A stretch of DNA of 64,000 nt from Dermanyssus gallinae. Taxonomy: Eukaryota; Arthropoda; Arachnida; Mesostigmata; Dermanyssidae. Positions 47,600 through 59,217 of this stretch are shown here, in pieces; within the stretch, counting starts at the first letter, position 1, and each line of letters opens with the position of its first letter. Position numbers and translations under genes: made by a program. The stretch lies in contig QVRM01001450.1 of the NCBI GenBank assembly GCA_003439945.1, positions 103,501 to 167,500 on the forward strand, read 5' to 3'. The notes under the pieces are model-generated. The model saw nothing but the letters and a program-made list of their open reading frames with translations. It had not been told where the DNA came from and made no database searches.

Positions 47600-49110
47600 A
47601 AACATCGGGTCTCCGTAACAAACTAGCAAAGTCCTTAATCAGTCATTCAGTCTCCGCCGCGCTCTGCCTGTTCTTTATGTTTTAGCCATTTGTGAGGTTG
47701 CTCCTCTTCAGCAGCTTCCATCCCATATCGCCCAGTAGTTCTCATTCTAAACAGTATACCCTTTGCAGAGATTATTCACCACTATTGCTAGCGACCTTAT
47801 GACCGGTAAAATCTTCACGTATTCTTTGTTGGTTTTTTGCCACTTAAAGCCGGCCGTTAAACCAAGACTTTGCTTTTCGTTCTTGGCGTGGCAGCATTAA
47901 GCCTCTTCTACAGGTTTACCAGTTTGTACTTACAGGAGTACTCGTGGTAGAAGTGCTGCCCTAACTTTCCCTAAAAATTCCACTATTTAGTTTTGTCCCG
48001 GTACCCGACCCGCGACTGCTCTGCTCCCTGCTGCTCTCAACCACCAGTGCCATCCCCAAAGGTAGGTGCTTCTATGTCCTGCTTCTTCTCAAAGTGATCT
48101 TTTCCCAAACACTCTATATCATCCACGTTTTTGTCTCTGACAAAAAGAGGCAGACTCTTAGTGCTGTATTCGGAGGTAATTAGGCTTGGCTCGCTTATTA
48201 ACAAGCATCATATATCTGTTGTGATGTGCTTCTTTCTCCCGTGTGCTTCAAAAGGTGCTATAGAATTTATAGCAGTGTAAATGCTTCTTAAAAAAAAACT
48301 GCATGGATCTTCAAGTACAGGGTAACCTTGGATGAGAAGTTCTCCCTTTAAGGTCGTCATAACAACCTGATTAGTGGGCTTAACTATCATCCCAAAACGT
48401 GGGTCGTTCCGGCGTACTCGAGCTACGCTCCTCACTCCAAAATCACTTGGTAGCTGGGATGGTGTTTTCCAAAATGAAAGGGTGTACATAAACTTTGCTT
48501 TCTGTAATAGAGTTGAAACCTGTATGTTGAGCCAAGACTGGGGGTCTTCTATGTTGTTCGAGCTTAGGGAACTCGCACGATATGTAGCGCTCTTTGCGGG
48601 TATCACTAAATCGCCGCATTTTGAAAAGCTGGGTTTGTCTGTCCGCCCCTTAATAAGATTGGACAAATCAGAGCAAATCTCGTTGAATCTCTTGGGCAAT
48701 AAACATTTGGGTGCTGATATTATCATCGCGCCCGGTTTAAGCTTGAAGTCTGCTTTGGGGGCTCTTTGTAATTTTCTCGGAATTTGAGCAGTCTATTACG
48801 GACCGTCAGTTTCTTCGGATGCATTAGAATAAGCTCACTTTGTTAAGTTCAGTCGTTGTAGGGAAATCCCATGTCAAGTTGCAACGCCTTGATCTTTTGC
48901 TCCTCCTTTTATGCTGGTGAGTTACACGCAGCGCCTTTCGGTTTCAAAAGTTTGATTTTTGTAGGACAATTGCTGCTTTCCATTGATGCGGTCCTTGATG
49001 AATTGTGTTGATCCACGGATGAACCAATTCTTAAGGCGTCCTTCAGTCTACCAGATAGACAGGGTGTCGCTGGGGATTTGCAGCCCGTTGTCCTGAAGTC
49101 GCAACGCCTC
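47600..49110 (-). pseudogene. Unidentified broken protein, minus strand
   Basis: The clearest part is a frame of about 195 codons open from 48792 to TAG at 48208 (first ATG at 48726-48724) with complex composition: FSKCGDLVIPAKSATYRASS, then VRSVARVRRNDPRFGMIVKP and LIQGYPVLEDPCSFFLRSIY. Upstream in another frame IGSSVDQHNSSRTASMESSN (about 49050-48960) and downstream in another SLPLFVRDKNVDDIECLG (about 48160-48105) also look like protein. The total suggests one gene of 400 codons or more broken by shifts. I do not recognise it; a LINE ORF1 or a host pseudogene are both possible. No Cys/His knuckle, RT or transposase motif was seen. Confidence 0.4.
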
Positions 49111-50550
49111 TATGAAGCACTTGATGACCGGTAAGGATAAACGCGCCATGCACTGCAGAATGGCGTAGGTGGTTTACAACATTGCGCACAGATCCGTTTA
49201 ACTAAATTAACGGGTATTATTCAGAGAAACTTGTAAACTCGTCCGTCCCTTTTGATGTAAACAGAGAAATCTGGAGCTCATGTCATATAAAAGTGCAAGA
49301 AAGTGCACTCTAAAGTTAAGCAGCGCCGTAGATGATGTCAGCATTTTTGTCACAAGGATGATAGCTGGACAGCTCCTTGTCTGGAGTGTGGAGCTTTGAA
49401 AAAGCACTGGACAGGTTGTGCTGTGCTGAGTTACTTGTTCGCCGAGAGCTCCGTTTGGCTAGCGAAGGCAGCATCTGCATATATTGCAAGGCTGCTCGTT
49501 CGCCGTCAACAACAATAATGACGAGCAAAGAAGGCTGTGACCAAGAGAGTACTGGCAAAATGGAAACAAGAGAATGTGCGATGTCAGATTACGAAGCAGT
49601 CCCACCTCTACAACGCAAAAGAGTTCAATGGTTGGCAAAGTCTTGCCCGGCTAAACAGAAAACGTGGTGGGATCACGGCTGAAAAGGGGCAAGAAAATTT
49701 TTCAACTAAGAACAAATTATTATTATAAACAACACTTTAGGGGAGTCGCCATTTGGGGCTGCCGTAGAAATCGTAGAAACGTTATTTGAGCTAGAAGGTA
49801 CCGAGCACTATTTCCTGCCGGGATGCGTATATGTCCGTGTATGTTAAAGCCTTAAAACTTGGTTGTGGAGTTTCCGTGTTCACAGACGACTCTACTTCAA
49901 TACTGGAAGATAAGACTTTCTCTCTACTGATAATTAGGGTCATTAGGTAGCGTGCGTATGTAGCACGGTACATTGAAAATGTTTGTACTTGTTCTGTACA
50001 GCAACCATGTTAGACGTGTGTATGAGTTGGATTTCTACACTGGGGCGTTTGTTAGCTGTGACTGGCCAGAGTGAAGCGACAGTAATGGGGGACCATCGTA
50101 CACTGCTAGCCGTAACAGCCCGGAACGTCTTTTCTTCGCTTGTATGCCCTATTGACTTTGTCCCTGTCATAGGCTACGCTATTCGGCCATTATCGAATAC
50201 GTCCATAGATCATATCTAGAAGCAGGCTATGAAGTTCTGCCAAAAGAGTAGGGTGATTCAGCGTTTGCACTTGTCCGATGGGTACCCAGGCCGTATAGCT
50301 GTAACAATAGGTGATACTTCTTGTACAACCTAACTACAGGCAGCGTTTATTCAGTACTAGACATTATTGTTGTTATGTAGCTGGTGTTGCATCACTATAG
50401 CTGATGCTTCTTAGTTAGAACTTGAGTCCAGCAGGCAGCATCAAACCAGTGGATCCATCCTTGTGAAACCTAGAATTATAGGCTACGGGAAGGGCCTAAA
50501 AAAGCGTCACCGTGGGTTCTCGTCTATTAGATTAGAACCTACGACAGGAT
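49111..50550. other. Unrecognised stretch
   Basis: Plus frames 49377-49682 and 49983-50219 and minus 49558-49316 are open but overlap and show no motif. Confidence 0.35.
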
Positions 50551-51193
50551 ATTATAGCTAGGTCTATACATAAAGTAGAATTGTGGCGAATGGAAAAGTA
50601 CAGATAACTGAGGAGTTGCTCTACCGCGAGGTGGTTGAAAAGCTACGAACGGTACCAAGAAGGTTATTTAGGCTGTTCCCGGGGGGAGGACTAGATCTGC
50701 TATCGGGATGCTGAAGGCAGGCAGGTGTGAATACGTTGGAAAAAAGTATCACAAATACCGTCGTGGCCGCCATTCGTTGCAGAGCCTAATTGTCCACAGA
50801 ACGTGTAAGCAGCCCACTTGAATTTATGCAGCGAGCTCCTCCAGCGCGGCCCTTCACAATAAGCTGTATCGACCTAGAAACACTTGCCAGCAGTGTAGAC
50901 TATTATAATTAGGTCTATACATAGAGCAACAAATACGGACAACAAAGGAACTGTCCTACTGCAATAAGGTGAAGAAGCTATAAAGAGTACCTAGAGAGTT
51001 ATTTAAGCTGATGGCAGTGGGGGAGTGGGGATTAGACCAGCTATCGGGATGCTGAGGGCAAGCGAATGTGAATACATTACAAAAATAATATAACTAATAC
51101 CGTCGTTGCACACACTTTGGTGCAGAGCCTAATTGACCACAGGAACGTATGCAGTGAGCCCTCCTAACGCCTCCGCACTCCACAGTAAACAAT
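50551..51193. repeat. Diverged tandem duplication, unit about 351 bases
   Basis: ATTATAGCTAGGTCTATACATA at 50551 returns as ATTATAATTAGGTCTATACATA at 50902 (only 20-base parts aligned here by eye). Both units then share, in order, ACTGAGGAG/AAAGGAACTG, GGTTATTTAGGCTG/AGTTATTTAAGCTG, GCTATCGGGATGCTGA, GTGAATAC, AATACCGTCGT, TGCAGAGCCTAATTG, CCACAG and a final GCAG-GAGC-CTCCT block with an ACAGTAAAC/ACAATAAGC end. No coding frame is conserved between units. A non-coding satellite-like or SINE-like repeat is likely. Confidence 0.8.
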
Positions 51194-51238
51194 GACGACA
51201 ATTAACAACTAAACGACGCTATATGTAGCCGTAATGTA

Positions 51239-51565
51239 TTAAGTTGCAGTGAGAAAAAGGCGGCCAAAAGAAAATTGCAAAAAATACCCTAAGTAAATAT
51301 TTCTCCATCCTATCTGGTGTAACTTGGTGCAGTGCAGATATTTGTCATAGCTATTGTAAACGACATGCACCTTAAGGTCAAATGTCGTAAAGATGCTGAC
51401 AATTGGCAGCCATATCCCCATCGTTCTGCTCTCCAGATGCTTACGCCGCAATCCGCAGTTAATGACATTACGCGCACGGTGTGCTAACGACGTTTGTATG
51501 CTGCTTTCGGCATTCAAGTATGTCGTGGTAAAGCAGAAATCCTCAAATCCCACTGCATATGACAT
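51239..51565 (-). CDS. Hypothetical 108-codon ORF
   Basis: An ATG-started minus-strand frame, free of simple repeats, beginning MSYAVGFEDFCFTTTYLNAE and ending in a Phe/Leu-rich tail (YLGYFLQFSFGRLFLTAT). The middle is mixed (ARNVINCGLRRKHLESRT; IVSIFTTFDLKVHVVYNSYD). There is no recognised domain, no poly(A) signal close to the stop and no nearby partner gene. A random or decayed frame is as likely as a gene. Confidence 0.2.
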   Translation of the reverse strand: MSYAVGFEDFCFTTTYLNAESSIQTSLAHRARNVINCGLRRKHLESRTMGIWLPIVSIFTTFDLKVHVVYNSYDKYLHCTKLHQIGWRNIYLGYFLQFSFGRLFLTAT

Positions 51566-51654
51566 ATGACATAGTTTTGCTGACAGCTACCCTAACCTTA
51601 ATTAGAGTCACAGTAATAACTACAACAAAACAAAGTATCATGCAAGCAAACAAT

Positions 51655-51685
<31 letters not shown>

Positions 51686-52038
51686 GTGGCTACGCGCAAC
51701 AGCTGCAATGCAGCGCGAACAATGCAAACAATGGACACGTTAGCAAACATTTTCTTCTCAGAGCAGAGAGCTGTGCCGACAGCGACGCAGAAAGAAAGGA
51801 ATACGACCTACGCGGCGAGTAAATTATGAATGACGTTCATTGTCTCTGCGTGAGGAAAGGCTGGCTAACCCGCCGGTCGTTCGGTCAGCAACGCGTCCTT
51901 TTGTCTTCGCTGCCTTCATCGAGCAAAAAAGAAGCACCTCGCATTACACACATACAACAACAACACCAACACCAACAACGCAACAACAACAACAGCACAA
52001 CAACAACGCAGCAATAATAATATTAACAATAATAGTCA

Positions 52039-52081
<43 letters not shown>

Positions 52082-52699
52082 AACTGCAACAAGACAAAGT
52101 AAATAGATGGATGGAAGAAACGACAATTCAATAAAGCGCGTACCACAGCGTTGGCGCCGGTTGCGGGCCTGTGCGGGCCGTCAAAAACGACTGGTGGCGG
52201 CAAAATGGTGACATTCGTTCGTGTGGACGGATAATGAAACGTCGTATTTGAAACGTGGCTGGCAAATGATGATGTCCGCAACGCTGATCATATGAAACGA
52301 GCCGCTGTAAAACGTTCTAGGTTACGGGCACGTTACGTTGAGGCATAGCAGCAGCACCACGGTTAGGAAAACGAAGCCACCCATCGCGCCAGCGGCAACA
52401 AACCCAACCGCAACAGTAATCCTGTCCGATGGCGGAAACAGAAGTAACCACAACAACAATAGAGCCGGCATCGGAAACAACGGTAACGACACTAACAAAA
52501 GAGTAGCAACAACAAAAACAACATGAATAAAAACAAACAACAACAACAACAATAAGAACGCCCGCTGACCATTGACGCGAGTGAACGTTCGGCGCTATCT
52601 TTTAAATTTTTTCGGGGCTGACTCTCAGCCAAGATTTAACGTCCATGGGACTGCTTTTCGCTTTGCTTCAGAGACGGACTACCCCTATAACTACAAAGG

Positions 52700-52800
52700 T
52701 GGGGCAACGGTGGGGCTCGAACCCGCGCACCTGCTATGTGTCTTCTCCGGTCGCGAGCCGCAGACGCATGCACCCGCCACGCCACCGGGCTCGACGTGGC
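52700..52800 (-). mobile_element. tRNA-like SINE head, minus strand
   Basis: On the minus strand GGTTCGAGCCCC fits the B box and lies 70 bases after TGGCGTGGCGGGT, an imperfect A box. A GTCTGCGGCTCGCGACCGG arm between them resembles an anticodon arm. The spacing is longer than in a tRNA, so an insertion or a SINE variant is likely. Confidence 0.45.
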
Positions 52801-52854
52801 GCTATCCCTTGGAAAGTATACTATCATAAAAAGATCGTCGGGACAAATGGAGGG

Positions 52855-52915
52855 AAAAATGGGCAGCGATTCTAACACTAGCTGGCAGTCGTAGGTTCGA
52901 GCCCAGCACGGCGTA
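52855..52915 (+). mobile_element. tRNA-like SINE head, plus strand
   Basis: TGGGCAGCGATTCTAAC resembles an A-box/D-arm region and TAGGTTCGAGCCC fits the B box 35 bases later, with GCTGGCAGTCGTAG between. It lies head-to-head with the minus-strand copy about 60 bases away. Confidence 0.4.
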
Positions 52916-53445
52916 CATCTACTCTTTCGATTGCTATTTTTACTAAGATTTGCGGATTTACGTTAGTGCCACGACGTTAAAAAATTCCCAAAATAAGCAA
53001 GAGCAGTAAGTGACTAAGTAACTAAGTGGTTTATCGGTTGCCGTCGAGACAGGGAGTTAGTTTAGTAGTTCGTCGCGTCCAAACCATCAATTTCCGAACG
53101 ATGCCTGAGCCCCAAAGTGACGAGGGAGGGACGCAAAATGTCGGATGTCTTTTTCCCTGCTGCTGCTGCTTTTCGCGTGTTTGTCTGGGGTAGCTGGCAT
53201 CGTTGGGTTATCATCGCTGTTGTTGTTGTTGTTGTCCCCATCGACCGCTTTTCTGCCTGTGCGCCGGTCGGCTCCTGCATGTTGTTGATGGGTGGCCGGG
53301 CCCCAAGTATGGGAGGCAATCGCAGGGGGTATACTTTTAGTCCGGCCGAACCATCAATTTGGCCTCGTCCTGCGGGGTTGTGTCAGCTTCTCGTTGTTTT
53401 GACGAGTTGCCACAGCGTTTACCACTGCAACAACGCCACCGACAA

Positions 53446-53479
53446 TAACAGCAAAAACCGCAACAGCGACAATAACAGC

Positions 53480-53522
<43 letters not shown>
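53446..53522. repeat. (CAA)n array
   Basis: About 75 bases of CAA/ACA triplets with interruptions in the first half. Confidence 0.9.
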
Positions 53523-53524
<2 letters not shown>

Positions 53525-54690
53525 TACTACCCCTGGTGTTACTACTACTACTTCCGCATTGTTTGCAGGGGTGGCGGTTTTAAAGCGATCGAACTTCTAA
53601 CGCCCTAGAATAGGCTTATTTTCAACAAGCTTATCACGTGTCTCTGGTTAGATGACCATATTCTACCCGCCCCCCCTCCCCGTACGCTCTTCTTTTCTGA
53701 TTTACTCACCAAAGGTTTGTACTTGGCAATAATTGTTTTCTGGCCTAGACTTGTCTAACAAGTGAGAATAGATCGTTGGCGAGAGCATATAACACTGTTA
53801 ACGTAAGCGCGTTTTTCGTGTGTTTCTTGCCCACCGTCGGAATCCGGAATTCGTATAACCTAGGCAAAATATTGTAACATGTAAGCACGTAAATCAAGAT
53901 AAACACACGCATCGCTGGTCAGCCTACTGTGTTTTGCACTGTATTCGGTATTAAACAGACGGTGTTGTATTCTGCATATTGACATATGAGTTAAAACCTT
54001 TTAGACGAAATCTACAGGAAGTTTTGGATCAATGTCTAATCGCTAAGAAAACCTGCGTAAACAACTACACTTCAGAAGGGTCGATGCAACTAGAAGAGGT
54101 TGTCACCGATTTAATCTTAGTTAGAAACTGCCGGCTGAAACAAGGCGTCGAGACAGAGGCCTTTTCTGCTACAAGCCTTATAGATGCCGTTGCCACTGTT
54201 GCTACTACCGCTGCTCGTGTTGTCGCCGGTTCCGCTTCTCCTGCTGCTATCACTGGCTCTGCGACGGCTGTAAACGATTTGGCTGGAATGAGGTGGACAA
54301 CGCCACCGATTACGTAGGACATAAGGTGAATAGGACATGCGCTTGGCTGAGCCTGCCATGGTTGTCCTTCCCGATTGGAGTGCCGATAGCGGGCCTGATA
54401 CAACTGTCCCGTACGGGACGGTCCGGAGGAAACGCTACAGAAAGGACGCCCCTGGAACTGCCTCAATATACCTCGGTAGTTGCAGACTTAGGTACACCTT
54501 AAGGCGTTAGACCACTGGAATTTTATAGGTACTAGAGAGAGCTTGGGCTCAGGGTGAGTTCCTTCTTTGTTGATAACCGGGACCGTAGCCTGGTAAGCGC
54601 TGAGGACTCGCCTGAAGATGCATCGCTGCCGGGCGCATCTCGCAAAGCGATGACCAACTGCCTGAGTACAGTGACCAGTTAACCCGTCTC

Positions 54691-55560
54691 TATAGGCTGG
54701 TGCCGCTTGACTACGTATCTAATGGCTATATTAGCTTTGCAGGTGAATGCAGAAACCTCCGATCCGAGACGAGATTCAACGAGCTCATGGCCTTTATGTT
54801 GGCACATATGTTGGCTGGGGTGTTGTTTTAGTGGGGGAGACCTGGTTTGGGGAGGATAACAAGCTTCTTTACTGTTTACAGGGCTAAAATTAAATCTGCC
54901 TGCAGGCCTCTATCTATTTGATGCCTAGGGAAACGTGCCTGGTCGATTATAGTTAAATTGAATTCAAGCATTATAAGAAATACCTTAGCGCAACCAACTT
55001 TCTTTCTAAGAACCAATTTGGCTTAAGGAAGTTGTGATCCGCAGAGTTGGCTTAAGATAATATCTAGTGGAAAATAGTCAAAGCTACGGAATGTAGAAAA
55101 ATAAGTCTTGGCGCAGTCTTTAACGTAGCAACGTCCTTCGACTGCATAAATTACTCTATACTTTTCAAGTTGTTGCTACAACTAGGGTGCCCACCAAGTG
55201 CAATCGCCAGTACCCCCTGAGATTACCTCGGTCGGGACTACTCAGGGGTTAGTTCTCAACTCCTTCGACTTCATAATTTACATGTGTTTCATCCTGCGTT
55301 TCATTAAAGGCAATGTTCAGTGGCGACCACTGGTATATGCGAATGATTCAACTCTGTTGTCTTACATCTCGCCTGCTAAGCTTTAGAACGATCCGGTTAA
55401 TACGAGGCATGTGGAAACCGGTATCGAGACATTTTGTATTATACTTCAAACAGTTTGGCCTTGTCGTAAATTCAATCAAAACGAAACTTGTCCGGTTTTA
55501 CTCGCCTCAGCGCGCATCAAAGCTAAAGCTTACCCTCGTTTTCCCTTGTAGCATAGCTTT
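54691..55560 (+). pseudogene. CR1/jockey-like LINE fragment (endonuclease start and RT)
   Basis: CRNLRSETRFNELMAFMLAH (about 54748-54807) resembles the ARSLxNKxxELxxLL start of LINE endonucleases. SLGAVFNVATSFDCINYSIL (about 55106-55165) resembles RT motif A (FLDISKAFDCVNHDIL). GTTQGLVLNSFDFIIYM (about 55233-55283) stands for motif B (VPQGSVLGPLLFLIYI). PLVYANDSTLL (55327-55359) is motif C with YADD changed to YAND, and FGLVVNSIKTKLVRF (about 55452-55496) is the GLxLNxxKTKxVxF block. Several frames are needed and the region between the endonuclease start and motif A is compressed, so large deletions have occurred. Confidence 0.6.
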
Positions 55561-55799
55561 CGAAACCTTCGATGTTGTGTTCCAGTCGGACACCGTTTCC
55601 GTTATTATCTTGCGGACGTCACGTAAATTTATCGTTGTTGTCATTAAAAGCGGTAGAGGTGCGCGCTGCTTCCATTAGCAGCAGGTTTCATAATTGGGCC
55701 TCCACGGTAAAGACAAGGTCGTCGACATTGGCTTTCTAGCCCGTTTTAGCCCTTTGACGGCGATATCTTCTAGCTGCTCGAATTTATCTGCCAATCTGG
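55561..55799 (+). other. Possible further decay of the LINE fragment
   Basis: No motif remains after the KTK block. Assigned by position only. Confidence 0.25.
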
Positions 55800-56072
55800 T
55801 TGTTAGGAAGCGACCGCAACGTGCTATATTTTGATGGCTCTGTTTATCAACCTGCGTTTAAACCACCGTGTGCCGTTATGCGCTGCATGATGTGTTCTGG
55901 TGAAGATAACCTTTTGCATCCGCGATTAATGCAGGTGGTGACTCCAATTCCTCAGAAACGTGTCAAGGGTCGATATTTGAAGACTCCAAAAAAAAAACAA
56001 TTGACACGAGATCGTATGAACCATTACGTATCAAATTTACGGTTTACGGCGAGGGGCGTTGGCGCGCAATGA
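55800..56072 (+). CDS. Hypothetical 90-codon ORF, basic with Cys pair
   Basis: The frame is open to TGA at 56070-56072. The near-start codon is TTG; the first ATG gives MRCMMCSGEDNLLHPRLMQV. It carries a C-x2-C pair and a very basic stretch (PQKRVKGRYLKTPKKKQLTR) that includes nine Lys/Arg in 20 residues, like a nuclear localisation signal or nucleic-acid-binding tail. It lies about 240 bases behind a LINE fossil and could be part of another decayed element. Not recognised. Confidence 0.22.
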   Translation: MLGSDRNVLYFDGSVYQPAFKPPCAVMRCMMCSGEDNLLHPRLMQVVTPIPQKRVKGRYLKTPKKKQLTRDRMNHYVSNLRFTARGVGAQ

Positions 56073-57080
56073 GAATAACCGATATTAGACCGCCGAAAAT
56101 TGACTGACCGAAATATGCGTTTAGGCACTTGTCACTTAAGGAACGCGCACACAAAAATGGCAAAGAAGCACGGCAAAAGCCGTTTGCTCTCCAGTCTTCC
56201 TTCTTTCTACGACAGAGAACTTGGTTCTGGCGAACGTTGTAATATGGCGGGTGTGCTAGCTATGCATGTCCTTTCTTCCAAAACACGTTGCAGTGTTTTG
56301 CCGAAGGCAAGTCGAGCCTTGTTGGCTTTTACGCTTTTAGATTTCTCGAGACGATCACACGAAGCGGCGTATTTAGTGCTTGCTACGAAACAATCGATAC
56401 AGGGGTGAGCCGTATAGCGCTTCGGAAGCGCCCTAACCATTATCGATATTCTGCTGAGTCAGACGTACGCCTCAGTGAGTACGTTGGGGCTACGGGGATA
56501 GCTTTGCTAGTCAGGCAGAGGCCTCGATTTCGGTCAACTATAGCTGGGAGAGTCTTACTTTCAAACGAATTTTATGACACTTCTTAACTTACGAAGCAAA
56601 ACGTCAGATCAGTTAGATCTATTTACGTGCAACGTTTTGTCTTTTATAGTAAGATGAACTACAGTGACTGTAGCGACTGATCCAAGCAGTACGGGTGTCC
56701 GTCTAAAAAATCGGCTATGAGGGATACATTGCAAATGTTTACTTTCAACACTTCGTGGATACTTTACTTCATATCCTGCAAAAAATACGACTACCGTAGT
56801 TTCTTTCCCTGCGTGGTTCTCGGTGATAATAGTATCAAATTCTAATCAATATCAACTCTTCCTTGGCGGAAATTACTTTACGGCTTTCTGTGCTTTCAAG
56901 CATTTCAACCATGCAGCCGATAACATTACGCGACCATCAGTTAATACCAAACTATATCTGTTTTGTAGATATTACTTAAAATTCGTGTCGACTAATGGCA
57001 TCTTTCACTACGACATGCATCGCACCAGCTTCATATCCTCGCATTGCAGTATGTGGTATCCGTCAATATTACACTAGCTT
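56073..57080. other. No gene seen
   Basis: Plus frames 56100-56408 and 56288-56587 and minus 56440-56207 overlap each other. No motif. Confidence 0.35.
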
Positions 57081-57084
57081 CAAT

Positions 57085-57362
57085 ATTTGCATACACAATA
57101 TTCAATTTCAATAGCAATACCAATTCAGGCGTATATATTGGTGGTAACCATGCCAGGTAGATCTAGGGAATATGCATTTGTTTGATTGTATTCCCTGCTT
57201 CCAACGGTGTGTCGTGAATGCAGGACCGTCAGTGAACCTCATTATGGCAAAGTTTAAATTACGCTTATTTCTGTAGGCGCAATATTGATCTACGACTAGC
57301 GCGCGACAGCGGACAAATCCTATTTGTCCAGGGTTGGGTCGTCCACAAGGCTCTCTTGGCAT
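57085..57362 (-). pseudogene. LINE C-terminal remnant (minus strand)
   Basis: RNLNFAIMRFTDGPAFTTHR and then WHGYHQYIRLNWYCY align with VKFATNNCTDGPAFCSDKWK and WHGYHHHMCLSGQCF of the copy at 61409-62446. The TDGPAF and STWHGYH blocks are the best-preserved marks of the family. The final cysteine knuckle is lost. Confidence 0.7.
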
Positions 57363-57594
57363 AGTTTCAGCGCCAAGTTGATGCGTTACGGGGCAGTCCG
57401 AGCATATATTTCACAAAACTTGCTGTTAGCTTTTCCATCTTTTCATGTTGTCTAAGTTTAAGTTCGGTGCAATGGCTCGAAGGCAGTAAGTTATAATGGG
57501 AACTATTTTCATCTTGGAAAGATTTATTTCAGGTCAGCTTATACTTTGTGCACCATTGGCGCTATTCACTTGGATAAAACTGTAGGTGTGCTCT

Positions 57595-58180
57595 TGACTT
57601 GGCCATTATGATAAGATTATTAGCGTAAAATGCACGCAAGGCATGCAAGGCTTTAGCGTTCCGAAGTATTTGGCTAAGCCCTGTGACATAGATCGATTAG
57701 TATGAAAGGGTTTGCCGTGTCGTTTTGTGCTAGTCCGATGATTTGTTTAACCTCTTGCACCAGTACAGTGAGGCCCGTCTCTAATTGTTGTGTAGTTCTC
57801 AGTGAGAACGATATTCATTAGGTTAAACATTTGACCTTTGATGCCAAAATGATGTCGCATAACTTCCAGAAGGCAGTCTCTGGGTGCACTAACAGAAGCG
57901 GTTTTGAAGTAAACAAACGCCGCGTAGGTCATCTGCCCGTTATCGAAACGTTCCTGCACGACGGACTTCTCTGAGAGAGCTCGTTCAGTTGCGCAACCCT
58001 CTAAGAACTCGTTATTTTCCATAGGTATGAGGTGTCTGCATTCGCTATGTAGTCGGGTTGCAATTAGCGAGGTTAATGTTTTGTAGAATACGCTAGTCTG
58101 TGTTATCCTGCGGCAACTGGATCAATGGCGTCGCCTTTGTAAATTGGTTGTAGGCAGCTTTGGCGTCATTACTCAGGGAT
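57595..58180 (-). pseudogene. LINE RT remnant (minus strand)
   Basis: FTKATPLIQLPQDN (about 58150-58108) stands in the KxGDxxxPxxYR block. At 57960-57860 FDNGQMTYAAFVYFKTASVS and APRDCLLEVMRHHFGIKGQM cover motif A; the copy at 61409 has FIDFKTAFDSVPRGRLLEII, so the catalytic Asp of motif A is Tyr here. IIGLAQNDTANPFILIDL (about 57750-57690) is motif B. FYANNLIIMAKSRAHLQFYP (about 57636-57577) is motif C with YADD replaced by YANN. All catalytic positions are damaged. Confidence 0.65.
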
Positions 58181-58869
58181 GTGCCCATGTTCTAAGCATG
58201 CACTAAACAGCACTGTTGGCTTTGGGACTACGTGTTCTATAGCCTGCTTGAAATGCTTGCAGTAACTATCATCAAAACCTGACCATTTTTCGCTCGTTTT
58301 GACTAATATAGCACTTCGAACCTCCCCTCCCGTTAAGTAGTTCTCTTTAGGCTCTATGTGGGGTGCATGTTTCTTGCCAGGCGGTTATACCTTGTGGCTC
58401 AGTAGGATTATAAACTGTAAGACCCACTCCTCGTCTATAGCAACCTCTTCGCTATAAGGATTTATGGCCCCTGTATGCTCTCTCTTATATCTGCGCTGCA
58501 CTCTCTCATGTTGATAGCACTTTTCTGCTTTATTTATTTATACGTTTTCTTCTGGTCGGCTAGGTTTGCCAGCCCTGATGAGACAATATCAGTGATCAAA
58601 CCATGGTTTATGCCTTGGGTTTGTCGCAGTATCTCCCTTATGTGATGCTGCACATTGATTGGCTCAGCTCGTAAAAATCGGTGTCTTGAGTGTAGATGTA
58701 AGGATTGTTCTAGCTTGCTGAGACTTATCCTGCAGCCGAGGGGGTTTGGTTTGTTACAGCCAGTTCCCCTCGTATCAGCAAGGCTGAAGGAACCTTGCAG
58801 TGCTTCCGCTCGGCTGAAATTATTGTTATATGGTCGCTCATGTAGGCTCCCGGTTTCCTAGAAGACTTA

Positions 58870-59217
58870 TGATTAGGTCTACATCACTTTTCCATTCCAT
58901 GATATTTATGTAGCGTCGGAATAGTTACCTCCTCCTTGCAAGCCCATTTCTCTCACTCCCTCGATAGAATCCTTAACGAGATTACAATTCATGTCACTAT
59001 GATAGTGTGTTTAATTTTCTGTGCGTCGCAACAGGGACTTCCCAATATCAAGTAAGATGTCTGACACGTTAGGGTTGTATATGCATATTAAATAAAAGTT
59101 CCTTGATTCAACAACAAGTAACCTGGCCGTGGATCTAAGTAATCTAGACCATTCGGTCGTGCATGCAGCAACCGAGACCCCCCTAATTCGGTCGTCCTCT
59201 GTTTTGGTAAGAAACAT
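58870..59217 (-). pseudogene. LINE endonuclease remnant (minus strand)
   Basis: IMFLTKTEDDRIRGVSVAAC (about 59219-59160) has LTKT where LTET is expected, so the metal-binding Glu is changed. ARLLVVESRNFYLICIYNPN (about 59130-59071) corresponds to the strand leading to the NVYAPN block of LINE endonucleases. The GDFN block is not found. This precedes the RT remnants of the same copy. Confidence 0.45.

Larger units (their letters stand above)
51566..54690. other. Triplet-repeat island with SINE-like heads
   Basis: CAA/ACA tracts lie at about 51648-51682, 51955-52015, 52440-52555 and 53446-53522, and an (ATT)n tract at 52040-52081. Many frames run through these and are artefacts. Two tRNA-like heads are listed separately. 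Plus frame 53979-54317 (112 codons) is partly Ala/Val-rich from GCT/GTT triplets. No domain is recognised. Confidence 0.4.
57085..59217 (-). mobile_element. Decayed antisense copy of the LINE family
   Basis: Read on the minus strand from 59217 down, endonuclease, RT and C-terminal parts follow in the expected order over 2.1 kb. The RT and C-terminus match the copy at 61409-62446 block by block. Many stops and shifts separate the blocks. No terminal repeats or tail could be placed. Confidence 0.65.

Noticed and set aside
49377..49728. Two overlapping plus-strand frames as a small gene.
   Set aside because: Neither has a motif, the frames contradict each other, and a minus-strand frame is open over the same bases.
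52700..52800. A functional tRNA gene.
   Set aside because: Box spacing is too long and acceptor arms do not pair; a SINE head fits better.
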